Of a stretch of DNA of 64,000 bases, positions 38,118-48,167 are shown one piece after another. This DNA is from a bacterium (GTDB lineage Bacteria > Krumholzibacteriota > Krumholzibacteriia > LZORAL124-64-63), in the NCBI GenBank assembly GCA_024231905.1, contig JAAEQC010000092.1:276726-340725 (forward strand). Direction: 5' to 3'. Within the stretch, counting starts at the first letter, position 1; every line of letters begins with the position of its first letter. Both the position numbers and the translations under genes were made by a program. The notes beneath the pieces were generated by a model. It did no database searches. It had not been told where the DNA came from and saw only the letters and a program-made list of their open reading frames with translations.

Positions 38118-40324
38118 AAATCCTATCCTGCGCCGTGCTGTGCGGTGCCCTGCTCCTGCTGCCTCAGCCCGCTCCGGCGGGCGGTCCCGTCTTCGATCCT
38201 TTCGCCGAGCGATTCTCAGTGGGGTTGTGGAACGATCCCGACCGTCTCGAACTGGAGGACGGCTGGCCCGTCGGACTGTGGGCTACAGCCACCGCCGACA
38301 GCGCCTGGTTCGAGGCGGCGCAGGCCGTGCTCCGGTACCCGGAGGAGACCCGCGTGGCCGCCTTGCTGGCGGCCGTGGGAGACTCCGCGCGGGCCGAAGT
38401 ATGGCGGCAAGCGGCGGTCGGTGATCTGTCCGACACACTGGCCGGTGGTCCGGTGACTGGAGCGGCCGGGCCGACCCTGTCCTTCTTCGCCGCGGTAGCG
38501 AATGGCGATACTCCCGCCGCCCTCCATCTGGCCCGACGCCTGGCGGTGCGGGAGGACCTTTCTCAGGCCGAACGCGTGGTATGGTCCCTGCGTGCGGCCG
38601 CCCTGGAGCCCGAGAGCGTTCCGGTCTGGCCGGAGGCTGACGCCTTCCTGGCGGCCTGCGGTCCGTGGGACAGCCTGAACACCTGGACCCTGGCCGTGGC
38701 CCTGCGCCGCGCCCGGGGGCAGGCGCCTATTCCGGCCGACGCCGACGAAGATCATGGCCGCCGACTCGGTCGCCTGTCCCGGAACCGTCTGACCGCCGGT
38801 GACCTGGAGGCTGCGCCCTACCGTCTGGAGTTGAAGGCCGCACTCGGCGCGGTCAGCCTGGGCGGCAGCGCTCTGGCGCGCCATTTCGAACGGCACCCGT
38901 CGCCGCCGGCGGACTCGGAGTTGCAGGGGTGGTGGGTCAGGGGCCGCCGGAGTCTCGCCAGGGGCAGCGCCGAGGCCTACGAGGAGTTGGCCCGACGGGA
39001 CGATATTCTACCGCGCTGGCGCCTGGACCTGTGGCGCCGGGCGTCCGAAAGGCGTCTGCTGACCGGTTCATGGACAGCAGCTCACGACGACCTCGTGGCA
39101 GCCTTCGACGTGGCCCGGAGTTCGGGCGTACGCGGCGAATCCCGACGGCGCCTCGCCGTATGGGCGGAGCAGGCCCTGGTCTGCGCCCTGGCTCACCAAA
39201 GAACCGGCGATGCCCGGCGTTTCCTGACCGTGGCCGACAACCATCTGACGCCTGCGAACGGGGGCATCGCGCCCCTGTGGCGTTCCCGCGTGAAGGAATC
39301 CCGGACCGAGGTCGTACCGGTCCCCGACGACCGGGTCGATACGGCGCGCGAACTCTACCGTCGCGGCGGGTCCGCCGATGCCGCCCGTTCCGCCACGGCA
39401 TCCCGCGCTGCTTTGGTCCGTCACGCCGACCAGTTCCCTTGGGACCTATGGATCCGGTGGGGCGTGGCGCTCACATCCCAGGACGGCATCCCGGCACATC
39501 GCCGTGCGGAGGCACACGCCTACCGCCGGACCCTGGAAGCGACCGGCTCTCCCGACGACTGCCTAGCTGCGGCCCTGGGCCGTCTGGCGCCCCACGCGGG
39601 CGTGTTCGAGGAACTCTGCTCCTTCGCCCTGGCGGCCGACGCTGGCCGCCTGACGGCCGGGACGTCGCCGCCGCGGCCATCACCGGTCCCGCCCCTGCTG
39701 GAACGCCTGAGGGGCAGCCAGGCCGATATGCACGCTCTCTTGGGGGCCGCATTGTGGCTGGGGGACATGCACGGCGTCCTCTCCGTGGCCGCGGTGCTGG
39801 AGGGAACGGGTTTGACGCGGGACCAGAAGAGATACTTCCTTTACCCCCTGCCGGCGACGGGCCCCGTGCTCGACGCCCTGCTGGCCGCGGAGAACGACCC
39901 GGCCCTGCTGCTGGCCATCGCCCGCAACGAGTCGGCCTTCGAACCGGCAGTACGGTCGCGGGCTGGGGCCCTGGGCTTCATGCAGGTCATGCCGTTCCAC
40001 CATGAGGAGGGCGGCGCCCTGCCCGGCGCGGACCACTGGAGCCAGCCGGCCACCGCCATCGCCCGGGGCGATCGCCTGGTCACCGAGAACCGCCGCCGCT
40101 ACGACGGCGATCCTTACCGGCTGCTGGCCGCCTACAACGCCGGCCCCGAGGCCACGGCCCGCTGGGACCGACAACTGGGTGGCAGCGCGGACCGGGCCGA
40201 ATTCGCCGCCTGGATCGGCTACACCGAGACGCGGCACTACGTGGAAAAGGTGTTGATCGACCGCGACGTGTACGCTTGGATTCTATCCGGCTCGGAACGG
40301 ACCTCGTCCGACTCCGACGACTAG
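38114..40324 (+). CDS. Slt70-like soluble lytic transglycosylase
   Basis: The product (736 aa) has a signal peptide (about 1-20, ending PAPAGG), a long Arg/Ala/Leu-rich alpha-helical superhelix (about 50-570) and a C-terminal SLT domain with catalytic Glu at about 606 (ARNESAFEP), GALGFMQVMP, LLAAYNAGP and ETRHYVEKVL. This is the Slt70 layout, a periplasmic exolytic enzyme for cell-wall turnover. The start is TTG at 38114, overlapping the protease stop (TTGA), with AAGGTGG upstream; it gives a clean signal peptide, unlike the longer frame. Confidence 0.88.
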   Translation: MKILSCAVLCGALLLLPQPAPAGGPVFDPFAERFSVGLWNDPDRLELEDGWPVGLWATATADSAWFEAAQAVLRYPEETRVAALLAAVGDSARAEVWRQAAVGDLSDTLAGGPVTGAAGPTLSFFAAVANGDTPAALHLARRLAVREDLSQAERVVWSLRAAALEPESVPVWPEADAFLAACGPWDSLNTWTLAVALRRARGQAPIPADADEDHGRRLGRLSRNRLTAGDLEAAPYRLELKAALGAVSLGGSALARHFERHPSPPADSELQGWWVRGRRSLARGSAEAYEELARRDDILPRWRLDLWRRASERRLLTGSWTAAHDDLVAAFDVARSSGVRGESRRRLAVWAEQALVCALAHQRTGDARRFLTVADNHLTPANGGIAPLWRSRVKESRTEVVPVPDDRVDTARELYRRGGSADAARSATASRAALVRHADQFPWDLWIRWGVALTSQDGIPAHRRAEAHAYRRTLEATGSPDDCLAAALGRLAPHAGVFEELCSFALAADAGRLTAGTSPPRPSPVPPLLERLRGSQADMHALLGAALWLGDMHGVLSVAAVLEGTGLTRDQKRYFLYPLPATGPVLDALLAAENDPALLLAIARNESAFEPAVRSRAGALGFMQVMPFHHEEGGALPGADHWSQPATAIARGDRLVTENRRRYDGDPYRLLAAYNAGPEATARWDRQLGGSADRAEFAAWIGYTETRHYVEKVLIDRDVYAWILSGSERTSSDSDD

Positions 40325-40352
40325 CCCGGATCGCACACTCTGAGGAGAGACC

Positions 40353-43300
40353 ATGGTCAAGGGCCTGCTCGGCAAACTGGAAGCCCTGTTCGGCAAACAG
40401 CAGAAGGACGTCAAGCGCCTGCGCCCCCTGGTGGAGCGCATCAAGGAGGGACGCGGCGCCTATGCGGATCTGGCCGACGACGCTTTGCGCGCCAAACGCG
40501 ACGAGTTCGTGACGCGCCACGCGGACGGCGAGAGCCTGGACGACCTCCTGCCCGAGGCCTACGGCGTGGTGTGGGAAGCCTGCCGGCGCCTGTCCGAACG
40601 CCAGGCCAGCTGGCCCGTTTGGGGCCAGGACATGGTCTGGGACATGGTTCCCTACGACGTCCAGCTCATGGGCGCCATCGTGCTCCACGAAGGCAAGATC
40701 GCCGAGATGGCCACGGGCGAGGGCAAGACTCTGGTCGCCATCATGCCCCTGTACCTGAACTCCCTGGCCGGACGCGGCGCCCACCTGGTGACCGTCAACG
40801 ACTACCTGGCCAAACGCGACGCCCAGTGGATGGGCGGCGTCCTGGAGTTCCTGGGCTGCAGCGTGGGCTTCATCCTGGGTGAGATGACACCCGAGGACAG
40901 GCGTGAAGCCTATGGCTGTGACGTCACTTACGGCACCAACAATGAATTCGGATTCGATTATCTGCGGGACAACATGGTAGTCCAGTCCAGCCACCTGGTG
41001 CACCGGGATTTCCACTTCGCCATCGTGGACGAAGTGGATTCGGTGCTCATCGACGAGGCCCGCACCCCCCTGATCATCAGCGGCGCCGTGGACAAGTCCA
41101 CCCACCAGTTCTCCGAGCTCAACCCGCGGGTCCAGCGAGTGGTTCGCCAGCAGATGAAGATCGTCAACGACTGGCTGAGCCACGCGGAACGCGCCCTGCG
41201 CGCGGCGCAGAAGGGCGAGGACGTGGCCATCGACGACGAGACGGCGCTCATGCTGCTGCGTGTTTCCCGCGGCGCGCCCAAGAACACGCGCTTCCGCAAG
41301 TTGGCCCAGATCCCCGGGGTGCTGGAGACCGTCCAGCGCACCGAGGAGGCTTTCATGCGCGACAAGGCCATGTGGGAGGCGGACGAGGATCTGCTCTACG
41401 TGGTCGAGGAAAAGAACCATCACGTTGATCTGACCGAGAAGGGTCGCGCGATCCTGGCCAGCGAGGAGAAGGAATTCTTCGTACTGCCGGACCTGGCCGT
41501 CGCCGCGGGCGATATCCGCGGCGACGAGGACCTGTCCGTCGAGGAGAAAGCCCGGCGCATGGCCGTCGTGGAGCAGGACTACGCCGTCAAGAACGAGCGC
41601 ATCAGCAACGTGGACCAGCTGCTGCGGGCCTACTCCCTCTACGAGAAGGACGTGGAGTACGTCATCCAGGACGGCAAGGTGATCATCGTCGATTCCTTCA
41701 CCGGCCGCCTGCAGCCGGGTCGCCGCTTCAGCGACGGCCTACACCAGGCCTTGGAGGCCAAGGAGTCGGTCACCGTCCAGAAGGAGACCCAGACCCTGGC
41801 CACGGTCACGGTCCAGAACTTCTTCCGCATGTACGCCAAGCTCTCGGGCATGACCGGTACCGCCGAGACGGAGGAGGCAGAGTTCGCGGGCATCTACCAG
41901 CTGGACGTGGTGGTGATCCCCACCCACCGGCCCATCGCCCGGGCGGACCACGACGACGTCATCTACAAGACCAAGAAGGAGAAGTACAAGGCCATCGTCG
42001 ACGAGGTGGAGCGCCTGCACCGGCTGGGGCTACCGGTGCTGGTGGGTACGACCACAGTGGAAGTCAGCGAGTTGCTGAGCCGGCTCTTGAAACTGCGGGG
42101 CATCAACCACAACGTGCTGAACGCCAAGCAGCACAAGGCCGAGGCGGAGATCGTGTCCGAAGCCGGACGCGTGGGCGCGGTGACCATCGCCACGAACATG
42201 GCCGGCCGCGGCACCGACATCAAGCTGGCGCCGGAGATCCTCCAGTTGCCCACGAAATGGCCATCGGATCCGGACCTGCCGCCGGAGATGTTCGAGGACC
42301 AGGTGACGGGTCTGCAGATCATCGGCACCGAACGGCACGAGAGCCGCCGCATCGACCGTCAGCTGCGGGGCCGCTCCGGCCGCCAGGGCGACCCGGGCCA
42401 GGCCATCTTCTTCCTCTCCCTCGAGGACGACCTGATGCGGCTCTTCAGTCCCGAGCGCATCATCAAGGTCATGGACCGGCTGGGCGTGGAGGAGGGCGAG
42501 GTCATCACCCACGGCATGGTGACCAAGGCCATCGAGAAGGCCCAGGTCCGCGTGGAGACCCAGAACTACGAGATCCGCAAGCACCTCCTGGAATACGACG
42601 ACGTGGTCAACAAGCAGCGCGAGGTCGTCTACGAACTGCGGCGCAGCGCCCTGACCGGCGACGACCTGCGGGAGCGCATGGATGACTTCCTGGAGAACGC
42701 CGTGGACGGCATCCTGGCCGAGCACGCGAACCCCGACGATGCTGCGGATTTCTGGGACATGGACGGCCTGGCGCGCGATTACCAGGCCCTGGTGCTGGCC
42801 CCGGTGCCCCTGGAGAAGGACGAGCACCTGGAGACGGGCCACGATCACGTGCGGGACAAGCTCACGGACTTCGCGCGAGAGCGTTTCCAGGCCAAGCAGG
42901 AACGCCTGGACGCCCAGTCCGCCGAGGTGCCGCTCACGGACCAGCTCATCAAGTTCGTTCTCATCCAGGTCCTGGACGAGAACTGGCGGGACCACCTCAA
43001 CGAACTGATCATGCTGCGCAGCGGCATCGGCCTGCGGTCCTACGGCCAGCGCAATCCGCTTGTGGAATACAAGTCCGAGAGTTTCACCCTCTTCGAGGCG
43101 CTCATGGACAAACTCGAGCGGGACGCGGTGAGCCTCTTCTTCCGGGCGGAACTGGCGCCGCCGCCGCCCCGGAAGGCGCCGGAAGTGGACCGCATGCAGA
43201 CGCAGCACGGCCAGGTATCGGCCTACGACCAGGCCGCCGCGGGTTCGCCGACCCAGAAGGCCCAGGGGCCGCCTCCGGGCAGCGACGCGGCGCCGCGTCC

Positions 43301-43391
43301 GGTCCAGCGCGAGACGCCCAAGGTCGGACGCAACGACCCCTGCCCCTGCGGCAGCGGCCGCAAGTACAAGAAGTGCTGTGGCGCCGCTTGA
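40353..43391 (+). CDS. secA: SecA, preprotein translocase ATPase (enlarged)
   Basis: SecA (1012 aa) drives export through SecYEG. It shows Walker A TGEGKT (about 121-126), Walker B/DEVD at 226-229, the [13 protein letters not shown] helicase motif, [10 protein letters not shown], and the C-terminal zinc and SecB-binding tail [13 protein letters not shown] (about 997-1009). It is ~110-150 residues longer than E. coli or Bacillus SecA; the extra part lies after ARTPLIISG (about 243-350), as in the enlarged SecA of Bacteroidota. TGAGGAGAG precedes the ATG. Confidence 0.97.
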   Translation: MVKGLLGKLEALFGKQQKDVKRLRPLVERIKEGRGAYADLADDALRAKRDEFVTRHADGESLDDLLPEAYGVVWEACRRLSERQASWPVWGQDMVWDMVPYDVQLMGAIVLHEGKIAEMATGEGKTLVAIMPLYLNSLAGRGAHLVTVNDYLAKRDAQWMGGVLEFLGCSVGFILGEMTPEDRREAYGCDVTYGTNNEFGFDYLRDNMVVQSSHLVHRDFHFAIVDEVDSVLIDEARTPLIISGAVDKSTHQFSELNPRVQRVVRQQMKIVNDWLSHAERALRAAQKGEDVAIDDETALMLLRVSRGAPKNTRFRKLAQIPGVLETVQRTEEAFMRDKAMWEADEDLLYVVEEKNHHVDLTEKGRAILASEEKEFFVLPDLAVAAGDIRGDEDLSVEEKARRMAVVEQDYAVKNERISNVDQLLRAYSLYEKDVEYVIQDGKVIIVDSFTGRLQPGRRFSDGLHQALEAKESVTVQKETQTLATVTVQNFFRMYAKLSGMTGTAETEEAEFAGIYQLDVVVIPTHRPIARADHDDVIYKTKKEKYKAIVDEVERLHRLGLPVLVGTTTVEVSELLSRLLKLRGINHNVLNAKQHKAEAEIVSEAGRVGAVTIATNMAGRGTDIKLAPEILQLPTKWPSDPDLPPEMFEDQVTGLQIIGTERHESRRIDRQLRGRSGRQGDPGQAIFFLSLEDDLMRLFSPERIIKVMDRLGVEEGEVITHGMVTKAIEKAQVRVETQNYEIRKHLLEYDDVVNKQREVVYELRRSALTGDDLRERMDDFLENAVDGILAEHANPDDAADFWDMDGLARDYQALVLAPVPLEKDEHLETGHDHVRDKLTDFARERFQAKQERLDAQSAEVPLTDQLIKFVLIQVLDENWRDHLNELIMLRSGIGLRSYGQRNPLVEYKSESFTLFEALMDKLERDAVSLFFRAELAPPPPRKAPEVDRMQTQHGQVSAYDQAAAGSPTQKAQGPPPGSDAAPRPVQRETPKVGRNDPCPCGSGRKYKKCCGAA

Positions 43392-43405
43392 TACGGTGGC
43401 CGAGC

Positions 43406-43434
43406 TTGCCGGAGCGGGGGGGGCGTGCTAGATT
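43406..43434 (+). promoter_or_regulatory. sigma-70-type promoter of the smg-like gene
   Basis: TTGCCG (43406-43411), 17 bases, then TAGATT (43429-43434), 53 bases before the ATG. The same two hexamers with the same spacing occur before xerC (48111-48139). Confidence 0.55.
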
Positions 43435-43487
43435 TTGGCGCGACCGGCCGGAGGAGGGCGGTCTGCGGCACTGCAACCGGATGTGAC

Positions 43488-43970
43488 ATGGAACAGGAAC
43501 GCGACAGGCTCAAGCATCTGCTCATCATCCTGCTGGAGGCGCTCTCGACCGGCGGTGAGCAGCAGTCTGCCCGGGCCCGGGTGCAGGAGAAGGCTGCCGA
43601 GGCCGGCATCGACGTGGAGGACGTCCACGGCCTGCTGGACTGGATCGAGGACGAGTGGCAGCTGCGGGACCCGGGGGCCTGGAATCCGGATCCGTTGCCC
43701 GAGACACCCGGGGCCGAGTCCGTGCGCGTCTACGTTGATCTGGAGCAGGACTCCCTCACGCCCGAGGCGCTCACCTGGCTCCTGGAGTTGCGTCGTGGCG
43801 GACAGATCAACGCTGCCCAACTCGAAGCGTTGCTGCACTACACGACCCTGTTGGGCGGAGAGCCCCTGGAGAAGCTCGACCTGGAAATGGTGCTCGAGCA
43901 GGTGCTCTTTCGGCCCCAGCGGCCGGACATGATCGGCGGGGCCTCGGAAGGCCAGTACGACATCCATTGA
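43488..43970 (+). CDS. Smg/DUF494-family protein
   Basis: The product (160 aa) resembles Smg (DUF494), found next to dprA and topA in many bacteria, function unknown. Visible are the helical N-terminus (LKHLLIILLEALSTGG), AGIDVEDVHGLLDWIEDEW, a beta segment SVRVYVDLEQDSLTPEALTWLLELRRGGQINAAQLEALLHY, and a helical end. The ATG at 43488 is used; the frame runs further upstream without a good site. topA follows after 114 bases, which supports the identity. Confidence 0.75.
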   Translation: MEQERDRLKHLLIILLEALSTGGEQQSARARVQEKAAEAGIDVEDVHGLLDWIEDEWQLRDPGAWNPDPLPETPGAESVRVYVDLEQDSLTPEALTWLLELRRGGQINAAQLEALLHYTTLLGGEPLEKLDLEMVLEQVLFRPQRPDMIGGASEGQYDIH

Positions 43971-44024
43971 CCGGCGACCGCCGCTCGTGCGACGACCCGG
44001 ACGCCCCTGGCGCCGGGTTTGCGC

Positions 44025-44054
44025 TTGCCGGGAACCGGCGCTGGAGAATACGAC
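44025..44054 (+). promoter_or_regulatory. Possible promoter of topA
   Basis: TTGCCG (44025-44030), 18 bases, TACGAC (44049-44054). The -35 box is the same as before the smg-like and xerC genes, but the -10 box is weak. A 5-bp GCCGG/CCGGC hairpin overlaps the -35 side. Confidence 0.35.
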
Positions 44055-44084
44055 AATCACGTGGACGGAAAAGAGGATCGATCC

Positions 44085-46775
44085 TTGAAGCTCATCATCG
44101 TCGAGTCGCCGGCCAAGGCGCGTACGATCAGTCGTTTCCTGGGCAAGGAGTATGCGGTGGCGGCCAGTTACGGCCACATCCGCGACCTGCCCGGCCGTGC
44201 CCACGAGATCCCCGCCAAGTACAAGAAGGAGTCCTGGGCGCGCCTCGGCGTGAATCCCGATGATGACTACCAGCCCATCTACGTGGTCTCGGCCGAGAGC
44301 AAGAAGCACGTCACGGCTCTCAAGAAGCTCCTCAAGGACGCGGACGAAGTCCTGCTGGCCACGGATGAGGACCGGGAGGGAGAGGCCATCAGCTGGCACC
44401 TGGTGGACGAGCTCAAGACCAAGCTCCCCATCAAGCGCATCACCTTCCACGAGATCACCAAGGGCGCCATCGAACAGGCGCTGGCCTCGCCACGAACCGT
44501 GAACATGCAACTGGTCAACGCCCAGGAGGGCCGGCGGATCCTGGACCGCCTCTTCGGCTACTCCCTGTCCCCGGTGCTGTGGAAGAAGGTCCGCTCGAAG
44601 CTCTCGGCCGGCCGCGTGCAGAGCGTGGCCGTGCGCCTGGTGGTCGAGCGGGAGGAGGAGCGGCAGGCGTTCCACGTGGCGCCCTACTGCGACGTGGAGG
44701 CCACCCTCCAGTCCGGCGATCTCGTCTTCACCGCGCGCCTGCAGACCGTAGACGGCAAGAAGCTGGCCGGCGGCAAGGATTTCGATCCGGACACGGGCCT
44801 CCTCAAGCAGCCCGACAAGCGCCTCCAACTGGACGACGAACGGGCCATGGTCCTGGCCCGGGGCGCCAAGCACGGTGTGCCCTGGCGCGTGGCGACGGTC
44901 ACGCGCAAGGAGTCCACCCAACGCCCCTCGCCCCCGTTCACCACCTCGACCCTGCAGCAGGCCGCCAGCGGCCGCCTGCACATGGCGCCCCAGCGCACCA
45001 TGCGTGTGGCCCAGCGCCTGTACGAAGGCGTTTCCCTGGGCAGCGGCGCCCGCGAAGGCCTCATCACCTACATGAGGACCGATTCGCTCACCCTCAGCGA
45101 GAAGGCGCTGGCCGAGGCCGAGCAGCTCGTCAAAGAGATCTACGGCGACGACTACACCGGCGGACCCCGTCGCTACCGCACCAAGTCCAAGGGAGCCCAG
45201 GAGGCCCATGAGGCCATCCGTCCTACGGACGTGAGCCGCACTCCGGACCAGGTGGCGCCCCATCTGGACGGGGACGAACTGGCCCTCTACAAGCTTATCT
45301 GGAGCCGCACCGTGGCCTCCCAGATGTCCGATGCCAAGCTCGATAAGACGGCTGTGGACTTCACCGTGGGCGTGGACGGCGAGGAGCTGTCCTTCCGCTC
45401 CAACGGCTCCATCGTCAAGTTCCCCGGCTTCCTCAAGGCCTACGGCGACCGGGGCCGGGACGCCCTGCTGCCCGACCTGCACGAGGGCGTGGAGATCGGT
45501 GGCGACGGCAACCCGGTGGAGATCCCCAACGTGGAGCCCCTGCGCCACGAAACCCAGCCGCCGTCCCGCTTCACCGAGGCCTCGCTCATCAAGAAGCTGG
45601 AGGAGGAGGGCATTGGCCGGCCGTCCACCTTCGCCCCGGTCATCACCACCATCCAGAACCGCGAGTACGTGGTGAAGAAGTCCAGCGCGCTGTTGCCCAC
45701 CTACGTGGGCATCGCCGTCACCCGGCTGCTGCGCGACCACTTCAGCCGCTACGTGGACCTGGGCTTCACCGCCCGCATGGAACAGGACCTGGACCGCATC
45801 GCCGCCGGCGAAGTGGACCACGTGAAATTCCTGGACGAGTTCTACCGGGGCAAGGAGGGGCAGAACGGGCTCCTGCGTGCCATCGACGAGGAACTCGAGC
45901 GCATCGACTACCCGCGCATTCCCCTGGGCGAGGATCCCGAGACGGGCAAGCCCATCGTCCTGCGCATCGGCCGCACCTACTACTACGTGGAGGTGCCGGG
46001 CGAGGAGGACATGCGGGCCACCGTGCCGGTGGACATGCTCATCGACGAGCTCACCGGCGAGAAGGCCCTGGCCCTCATCGAGCAGAGTTCCCGGGCCGAC
46101 GACCCCATCGGGCATCACCCGGAGTCCGGCCAGGCCATCTACGCCAAAGTGGGTCCCTTCGGCCCCTACCTGCAGCTGGGCGAGCAGGACGGCGACAAGA
46201 AGCCCAAGCGCATCGGCCTGGGCAAGGGCACGGATCCGAGCACCATCGACTTCGATTACGCCCTGAAGCTCCTGTCCCTGCCCCGGGAGATCGGCGCGGA
46301 CCCCGAGTCAGGCAAGCCGGTGCGGGCGGGACTGGGGCGGTACGGTCCGTACGTGGAATTGAACCGGGTCTTCGCCTCGGTCCAGGACGTGGACACCCTG
46401 TTCACCATCGGCCTGGAGGAGGCGCTGGAGCGCATCCGGAACAAGAGCAAGAAGCCGGTACTCAAGGAACTGGGGAACCATCCGCAGACGGGTGCGCCAC
46501 TGCGGGTGCTCAAGGGGCGGTACGGTCCCTACGTGACCGACGGCGAGGTGAACGCCACCCTGGGCCGGGACCTGGATCCGGAAGAAGTCACCATGGACCG
46601 GGCCCTCGTCCTGCTGGCTGAGGCGGCCAAGCGGCCCAAGAAGGTGCGGAAGAAGGCGACGAAAAAGAAGACGACGAAGAAAAAGGCCGCGAAGAAGAAG
46701 ACGACCAAGAAGAAGGCCGTGACGAAGAAGAAGGCCGCCGCCAAGCCCGCCTCCACCGACGGGAGCGGCGCTTGA
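44085..46775 (+). CDS. topA: TopA, DNA topoisomerase I without zinc fingers
   Basis: TopA (896 aa) relaxes negative supercoils by a 5'-phosphotyrosine intermediate. The protein starts LKLIIVESPAKARTI (Toprim; TDEDREGEAI acidic motif), has the active-site Tyr at about 329 (ITYMRTDS) and GIGRPSTFAPVITTI. Instead of C-terminal zinc ribbons it carries four repeats of the PESGxxIxxxxGxxGPYxxLG type (about 625-825), ending in a Lys-rich tail made of short KKK-T/A units (about 843-885) resembling histone H1-like tails. The TTG at 44085 is 7 bases after AGAGGA and gives the family's N-terminus. It overlaps trmFO by 4 bases. Confidence 0.95.
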   Translation: MKLIIVESPAKARTISRFLGKEYAVAASYGHIRDLPGRAHEIPAKYKKESWARLGVNPDDDYQPIYVVSAESKKHVTALKKLLKDADEVLLATDEDREGEAISWHLVDELKTKLPIKRITFHEITKGAIEQALASPRTVNMQLVNAQEGRRILDRLFGYSLSPVLWKKVRSKLSAGRVQSVAVRLVVEREEERQAFHVAPYCDVEATLQSGDLVFTARLQTVDGKKLAGGKDFDPDTGLLKQPDKRLQLDDERAMVLARGAKHGVPWRVATVTRKESTQRPSPPFTTSTLQQAASGRLHMAPQRTMRVAQRLYEGVSLGSGAREGLITYMRTDSLTLSEKALAEAEQLVKEIYGDDYTGGPRRYRTKSKGAQEAHEAIRPTDVSRTPDQVAPHLDGDELALYKLIWSRTVASQMSDAKLDKTAVDFTVGVDGEELSFRSNGSIVKFPGFLKAYGDRGRDALLPDLHEGVEIGGDGNPVEIPNVEPLRHETQPPSRFTEASLIKKLEEEGIGRPSTFAPVITTIQNREYVVKKSSALLPTYVGIAVTRLLRDHFSRYVDLGFTARMEQDLDRIAAGEVDHVKFLDEFYRGKEGQNGLLRAIDEELERIDYPRIPLGEDPETGKPIVLRIGRTYYYVEVPGEEDMRATVPVDMLIDELTGEKALALIEQSSRADDPIGHHPESGQAIYAKVGPFGPYLQLGEQDGDKKPKRIGLGKGTDPSTIDFDYALKLLSLPREIGADPESGKPVRAGLGRYGPYVELNRVFASVQDVDTLFTIGLEEALERIRNKSKKPVLKELGNHPQTGAPLRVLKGRYGPYVTDGEVNATLGRDLDPEEVTMDRALVLLAEAAKRPKKVRKKATKKKTTKKKAAKKKTTKKKAVTKKKAAAKPASTDGSGA

Positions 46776-48103
46776 GCCACGTCACCGTCGTGGGTGGCGG
46801 ACTGGCCGGATCCGAGGCGGCCCTGCAATTGGCCCGGTGGGGGATCCCCTGCCGCCTGGTGGAGATGCGTCCGGAGGTGCCGACCCCGGCCCACACCACC
46901 GGCCGCCTGGCCGAGATCGTCTGTTCCAATTCCCTCAAGAGCACTGCGCCGGCCACACCGTCGGGCCTCCTCAAGGAGGAACTCGATCTCCTCGGCTGCC
47001 GGCTCCTGGACTGCGCGCGCGCCACGGCCGTGCCGGCCGGTGCCGCCCTGGCCGTGGACAAGGACGAGTTCTCCGAGGCGGTGGAAGCGGCCGTGGCCGC
47101 CGAACCCCTCATCACGCGGGAAGCCGGGGAGATCACGTCGTTGCCCGAGCAGCCTGATCACCTGTGGCTCCTGGCCACCGGTCCTCTCACGTCGGCCGAA
47201 CTTGTGGCGGACCTGGGCCGCACCACCGGTGCGCCGGCGCTCCACTTCTTCGACGCCATCGCGCCCACAGTCACCAGCGAGTCCCTGGACCTGGATGTAC
47301 TCTTCCGGGCCGCCCGCTACGACAAGGGTGAGGCCGATTACCTCAACGCGGCCCTGGACCGGGAGGCCTACGCGGCCTTCCATGCGGCCCTGCTGGAGGC
47401 AGAGAAGGCTCCGGTCCACGACTTCGACCGGGCCGACCTCTTCGACGGTTGCCAGCCCCTGGAGGAGATCGCCGCCGGTGGCGAGAAGAGCATGGCTTTC
47501 GGTCCGCTGCGGCCGGTGGGCCTCGCCGATCCGCGCACGGGACGGCGGCCCCACGCCGTGGTCCAGTTGCGGCAGGAGAATCGGGAAGGCACCCTCTACG
47601 GTCTGGTTGGCTTCCAGACGCGCCTCAAGTTCGGCGAGCAGCAACGGGTCTTTCGCCTGCTGCCGGGTCTGGCACGGGCCGAGTTCGTCCGCTTCGGCCA
47701 GATGCACCGCAACTTCTACCTGGATACGCCCCGCTGCCTGGCTCGGGACTTCTCCCTGGCCGCCCGCGGCGACGTGTTCGTTGCGGGCCAGATGACGGGT
47801 GTGGAGGGCTATGTGGAATCCGTGGCTTCGGGGCTGCTGACGGCCTGGCACGTGGCCGCGCGCCTGGCCGGACGAATTTTGGCGCCGCTGCCGGCCACGA
47901 GCATGCTCGGCGCTCTGCTGGGGGGCTTCCTCTTCGACACCACGGCCGGCAGGTTCAGTCCCATGAACGCCAATTTCGGCCTGGTACCCGACCTGCCCGG
48001 ACGGGTGCGCGGCAAGCGGGAGCGCAAGCTGGCCAAGGCGGCGCGGGCCCGCACGGCCTTGGCTGCGTGGTTTCGGGAGACAGCAACGCCCCCGGCCGGT
48101 TGA
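46772..48103 (+). CDS. trmFO: TrmFO, folate-dependent tRNA (uracil-54-C5) methyltransferase
   Basis: TrmFO (443 aa) makes ribothymidine at U54 of tRNA with methylene-THF and FAD. It shows the FAD fold GGGLAGSEAALQLA at the N-terminus, the VCSNSLKS motif with a conserved Cys, FFDAIAPTV, FDGCQPLEEIA (second conserved Cys), QMTGVEGYVESVASGL and NANFGLVPDLP. The usual YLNCPM block reads YLNAAL, so one non-catalytic Cys is absent. Start TTG overlaps the topA stop (TTGA). Order topA-trmFO-xerC-hslVU equals Bacillus. Confidence 0.96.
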   Translation: MSHVTVVGGGLAGSEAALQLARWGIPCRLVEMRPEVPTPAHTTGRLAEIVCSNSLKSTAPATPSGLLKEELDLLGCRLLDCARATAVPAGAALAVDKDEFSEAVEAAVAAEPLITREAGEITSLPEQPDHLWLLATGPLTSAELVADLGRTTGAPALHFFDAIAPTVTSESLDLDVLFRAARYDKGEADYLNAALDREAYAAFHAALLEAEKAPVHDFDRADLFDGCQPLEEIAAGGEKSMAFGPLRPVGLADPRTGRRPHAVVQLRQENREGTLYGLVGFQTRLKFGEQQRVFRLLPGLARAEFVRFGQMHRNFYLDTPRCLARDFSLAARGDVFVAGQMTGVEGYVESVASGLLTAWHVAARLAGRILAPLPATSMLGALLGGFLFDTTAGRFSPMNANFGLVPDLPGRVRGKRERKLAKAARARTALAAWFRETATPPAG

Positions 48104-48110
48104 GGTCCGG

Positions 48111-48139
48111 TTGCCGCCGGCCGAGGCCCGTGGTAGATT
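48111..48139 (+). promoter_or_regulatory. sigma-70-type promoter of xerC-hslVU
   Basis: TTGCCG (48111-48116), 17 bases, TAGATT (48134-48139). It lies between the trmFO stop and the xerC TTG (48168), and repeats exactly the boxes found before the smg-like gene. Confidence 0.6.
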
Positions 48140-48167
48140 GCCGTTCAGACCCATCCCGGAGGCCCCC

